Below are positions 5,661 through 7,236 of a stretch of DNA of 7,236 nt, piece by piece. Every line of letters begins with the position of its first letter. Within the stretch, counting starts at the first letter, position 1. Both the position numbers and the translations under genes were made by a program. Source of the stretch: Candidatus Bathyarchaeota archaeon (lineage in GTDB: Archaea; Thermoproteota; Bathyarchaeia; TCS64); NCBI GenBank assembly GCA_030613835.1, contig JAUWLH010000076.1, positions 1-7,236 of the forward strand, written 5' to 3'. The notes below the pieces were generated by a model. It had not been told where the DNA came from and searched no databases. It worked only from the letters and a program-made list of their open reading frames with translations.

Positions 5661-5972
5661 TTGAAGAGCTCTAAAATAAACTTGCATGACTTGATCGAGT
5701 ACAACTCCAACAAAGTTTCCATGAAGAAACTATTAGATGCGGGGAGCTTTAACTTAGCTTTGGTTTGTTTGGATGTGGATCAGGAGATTCCGCCTCACCC
5801 TGAAGGATATGATGTCGTTTTTTACGTGGTTGAGGGTTTAGGCGTGTTCACGGTGGGTGTCGAGGAGTACACGTTGGGGGCTGGTTCGATGATTTTTTCT
5901 CCTAAGGAGAAGGTCAGAGGTATAAGGAGTCTCGAGAAGCTCAGCATTTTAGGAATAAGAGAAACAATATAA
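5661..5972 (+). CDS. Small single-domain cupin protein
   Basis: The 103-residue product has the two-motif cupin beta-barrel pattern. The first motif region is LDVDQEIPPHPEGYDVVFYVVEGLGVFTVG (37-66), and the second is YTLGAGSMIFSPKEKVRGIRSLEKLSILGI (70-99). In metal-binding cupins motif 1 is G(X)5HXH(X)3,4E(X)6G and motif 2 carries a histidine near the end. Here only His46 and perhaps Glu48 or Glu58 remain in motif 1, and the motif 2 His is replaced around Arg86. The site is therefore likely altered or lost, pointing to a binding/sensing role or unusual chemistry rather than a standard dioxygenase or isomerase. The TTG start at 5661 has a Shine-Dalgarno nine bases upstream. It lies 16 bases after the 37-codon ORF. 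A terminator-like hairpin follows 11 bases after the stop. The fold call is good; substrate and function are unknown. Confidence 0.78.
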   Translation: MKSSKINLHDLIEYNSNKVSMKKLLDAGSFNLALVCLDVDQEIPPHPEGYDVVFYVVEGLGVFTVGVEEYTLGAGSMIFSPKEKVRGIRSLEKLSILGIRETI

Positions 5973-5983
5973 TGTCGCCTTTT

Positions 5984-6010
5984 TATTCAATAAATTATTT
6001 TGAATATTTT
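5984..6010 (+). terminator. Hairpin plus T-run after the cupin gene
   Basis: TATTCAA (5984-5990) and TTGAATA (6000-6006) form a 7-bp stem with a 9-base A/T loop, followed by TTTT and TATAAA. It starts 11 bases past the cupin stop. The stem is A/T-only and hence weak, but archaeal termination depends mainly on the T-rich tract. Confidence 0.4.
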
Positions 6011-6042
6011 TATAAATAAGTGATGAAACGAGAAAAACAGCT

Positions 6043-6065
6043 GCAGCTAAATCCATAATTTTATG
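6043..6065 (+). repeat. Intergenic A/T repeat copy R4
   Basis: GCAGCTAAATCCATAATTTTATG in blocks: GCAGCT, then the core AAATCCATAATTTTAT at 6049-6064 with one mismatch to R1 and R2. It matches R2 over its whole length except for one extra A. It lies about 70 bases after the cupin stop, and no gene starts at a promoter-like distance downstream. Confidence 0.6.
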
Positions 6066-6226
6066 AGGGAAACCCTGATAATTGACCGAAGAGCGTATTA
6101 TTTATCGAAATGTAGCTAAACCTAGACTGACAATTAGATGGCTGATGAAGAAGCCTGACCAGAATACTAAACAAGTTCTTATCTTTCTTTTTTTCTTGAA
6201 ACCACTCAGACGCTGATGTTACGGTG

Positions 6227-6250
6227 AAGTGAGGATAAAATCATCGATTA
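6227..6250 (-). repeat. Inverted A/T repeat copy R5 (promoter position)
   Basis: On the minus strand this reads TAATCGATGATTTTAT followed by CCTCACTT. The core has two mismatches, and the CCTCACTT tail is identical to R3. On the plus strand its GGATAAAATCA block is centred about 48 bases before the GTG of the histidine phosphatase gene (66 before the ATG at 6304), so it may double as that gene's TATA box. Confidence 0.5.
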
Positions 6251-6285
6251 GGTCACTTTGAAACGCCAAAAAGCATTAATCGGAT

Positions 6286-7005
6286 GTGAAAATACTTAGT
6301 TGCATGGCTTCTGTTTTGGAGTCCGTTGAGTGGGGGAAAAATGCATTAGAGTTTCTTAATTTGATAAAAATGATTGATGATGATAAACCAGCTATTATCT
6401 ACCTAAGACACTCCAAAGCAGATTACAGCCAAGTAAAATCCCCCAAAGATGGCACACTAACAGAAGAAGGAATCCAAACATCAATAGAGTTTGGGACAAA
6501 ATTACCCTCAGAACACCGATATCGCATATTTCACAGCAATTATCCTAGAGCAAGAATCACAGCAGAAAAAATACATCGAGGTCTTCTGAATCAAAACGTT
6601 GAATCTACGATAATGGGAGTACAAAAGAATCTGATTTTCTCAAAAAGTGATGAACAGAAGATAATGCAACTTCGTGAAGTATACGATACAGAATTTACTA
6701 CTCATTGGATTAGTGGCAGATTCAACGAGACTGAAGTTGAGTCTTCTCTTGAATTAGCTAAAGAAAACGCAAGGAAAATAATAAAAAATCTTAAAGAAAT
6801 AGAGGCAGGCTCTTTTGACGTTTATTTAACCCATGATGTGACTATAATACCGTTAATGTTCCATTGGTTTGGTGTCTTCCATAATTTCCCTTGGCCTGGA
6901 CACCTAGAAGGATTCATCCTGCAATTATACGAAGAAAAGATGGTCTACATCGATAAAGAGGGAAAACATGAGTTAGATTATCCACATTGGTGGACTATGC
7001 GTTAA
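6286..7005 (+). CDS. Histidine phosphatase (phosphoglycerate mutase-like) protein
   Basis: The product (239 residues from GTG 6286) belongs to the histidine phosphatase superfamily. IIYLRHSKADY (37-47) carries the RH motif with nucleophile His42. GTLTEEGIQTSIEFG (56-70) is the usual 'LTxxG' helix. FHSNYPRARITAEKI (82-96) corresponds to SPLxRAxQTA with phosphate-pocket Arg88. VYLTHDVTIIPLMFHWFG (179-196) contains the second catalytic histidine, His183. All four pocket residues are thus present and activity is likely. RHSKA resembles the SixA-type RHAK more than the RHG of PGM. The substrate is unknown. GTG 6286 and ATG 6304 are both possible starts; conservation begins near residue 34 and does not decide between them. 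The gene is A/T-rich, and its last 11 bases overlap the convergent partial gene. Confidence 0.85.
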   Translation: MKILSCMASVLESVEWGKNALEFLNLIKMIDDDKPAIIYLRHSKADYSQVKSPKDGTLTEEGIQTSIEFGTKLPSEHRYRIFHSNYPRARITAEKIHRGLLNQNVESTIMGVQKNLIFSKSDEQKIMQLREVYDTEFTTHWISGRFNETEVESSLELAKENARKIIKNLKEIEAGSFDVYLTHDVTIIPLMFHWFGVFHNFPWPGHLEGFILQLYEEKMVYIDKEGKHELDYPHWWTMR

Positions 7006-7236
7006 ACTGTGGATGGTCTTTCGTTGCTAATGGTTTAATTTTATAGTAGAGGAACTCAACTTTCTCAAGGTATTGTGGGTAGCTTACTTTTCTGTATTCA
7101 ACGATTATGTTTCCAAACTTTTCCCAGAACCAGATTATCCATGATGACATTAGCTCTTCTACGAGTTTTGGGTTGATTTCTTTGTGTTCAACAAGAACTC
7201 CTATTCCATCGAAGAAGTTTGCTGTTGAGTAGAATA
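6995..7236 (-). CDS. C-terminal part of an unrecognised protein, DUF4760-like (partial)
   Basis: Read leftward from the right edge, one frame stays open for 79 complete codons to a TAG at 6995-6997. It gives FYSTANFFDGIGVLVEHKEI, an ELMSSWIIWFWEKFGNIIVEYRK stretch rich in Trp and aromatics, and a tail ending in KDHPQFNA. The pattern 'helix with FFDGIGVLV, then NPKLVEELM, then WIIWFWEKFG' recalls the soluble half of DUF4760-type proteins, which usually carry an N-terminal transmembrane helix; that part would lie outside the window. The A-rich coding style matches the adjacent phosphatase gene. The stop lies inside the last codons of that convergent gene (11-base overlap). Coding is well supported by composition and frame length. 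The family call is tentative. Confidence 0.65.
   Translation of the reverse strand, partial: FYSTANFFDGIGVLVEHKEINPKLVEELMSSWIIWFWEKFGNIIVEYRKVSYPQYLEKVEFLYYKIKPLATKDHPQFNA

Larger units (their letters stand above)
5973..6285. other. 313-base noncoding gap between cupin and phosphatase genes
   Basis: No credible ORF is seen on either strand. In order, the gap holds the terminator-like hairpin (5984-6010), repeat copy R4 (6043-6065), about 110 bases of unassigned sequence, a T-rich tract at 6182-6196, and the inverted repeat copy R5 (6227-6250). The R4-to-T-tract interval has the layout of a small RNA gene (TATA-like block, then a T-run), but this is only suggestive. Confidence 0.5.

Noticed and set aside
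6020..6076. Box C/D sRNA (GTGATGA at 6020-6026, CTGA at 6073-6076)
   Set aside because: No D' box, no convincing C' box and only a weak terminal stem. The CTGATGA...CTGA pair further right (about 6143-6160) has only six bases between the boxes.
6878..6893. CCATAATTT inside the phosphatase gene
   Set aside because: Only nine bases match, and it encodes the family-plausible FHNFPW segment, so it is a coincidence.
7028..7053. Another copy of the A/T repeat (CTAAT...TAATTTTAT)
   Set aside because: It needs a gap and mismatches to align, and lies inside the coding frame of the partial minus-strand gene (codons for Phe-Leu-Tyr-Tyr-Lys-Ile-Lys).

Overview
The window looks like a stretch of an archaeal chromosome. 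The clues are a relic of an archaeal/eukaryotic-type MCM replicative helicase, A/T-rich TATA-like blocks at plausible distances from several starts, frequent TTG/GTG starts with weak or no Shine-Dalgarno sequences, and several families that are common in archaea (DUF362, a D-cysteine desulfhydrase/ACC deaminase-type PLP enzyme, a compact nitroreductase, an HD-domain protein). The sequence alone does not fix the lineage. An uncultured mesophilic group such as Bathyarchaeia or an Asgard lineage is a guess, not a result.

Layout. Positions 2-814 (+) hold the C-terminal part of a YVTN-type beta-propeller cut by the left edge. Converging on it (777-1142, -) is a decayed piece of an MCM ATPase domain. 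An intact FabG-like short-chain dehydrogenase follows (1158-1928, -), then an HD-domain protein that has lost its N-terminal half (2047-2376, -). A divergent A/T block around 2394-2408 separates this from a DUF362 protein (2441-3409, +). After a 252-base gap with two hairpins comes a PLP-dependent D-cysteine desulfhydrase/ACC deaminase homologue (3662-4648, -), divergent from a small nitroreductase (4888-5397, +). The right third is more A/T-rich. It holds a 37-codon ORF of unknown nature (5531-5644, +), a small cupin (5661-5972, +), a 313-base noncoding gap, a histidine phosphatase superfamily protein (6286-7005, +) and, overlapping it tail to tail, the C-terminal 79 codons of an unrecognised protein resembling DUF4760 (6995-7236, -), cut by the right edge.

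How the genes fit together. I see no coherent pathway. The genes are mostly single transcription units in alternating orientation, with two broken genes on the left, which reads as a rearranged accessory region. The most notable unexplained structure is a family of short A/T-rich repeats with core TAATCCATAATTTTAT, often followed by CCTCWCTT. Five recognisable copies plus one deletion derivative lie only in intergenic DNA between 4832 and 6250. Three sit at promoter-like distances from starts, and three form a short array with 26-27 base spacing. I found no clear new defence, mobile or biosynthetic system.
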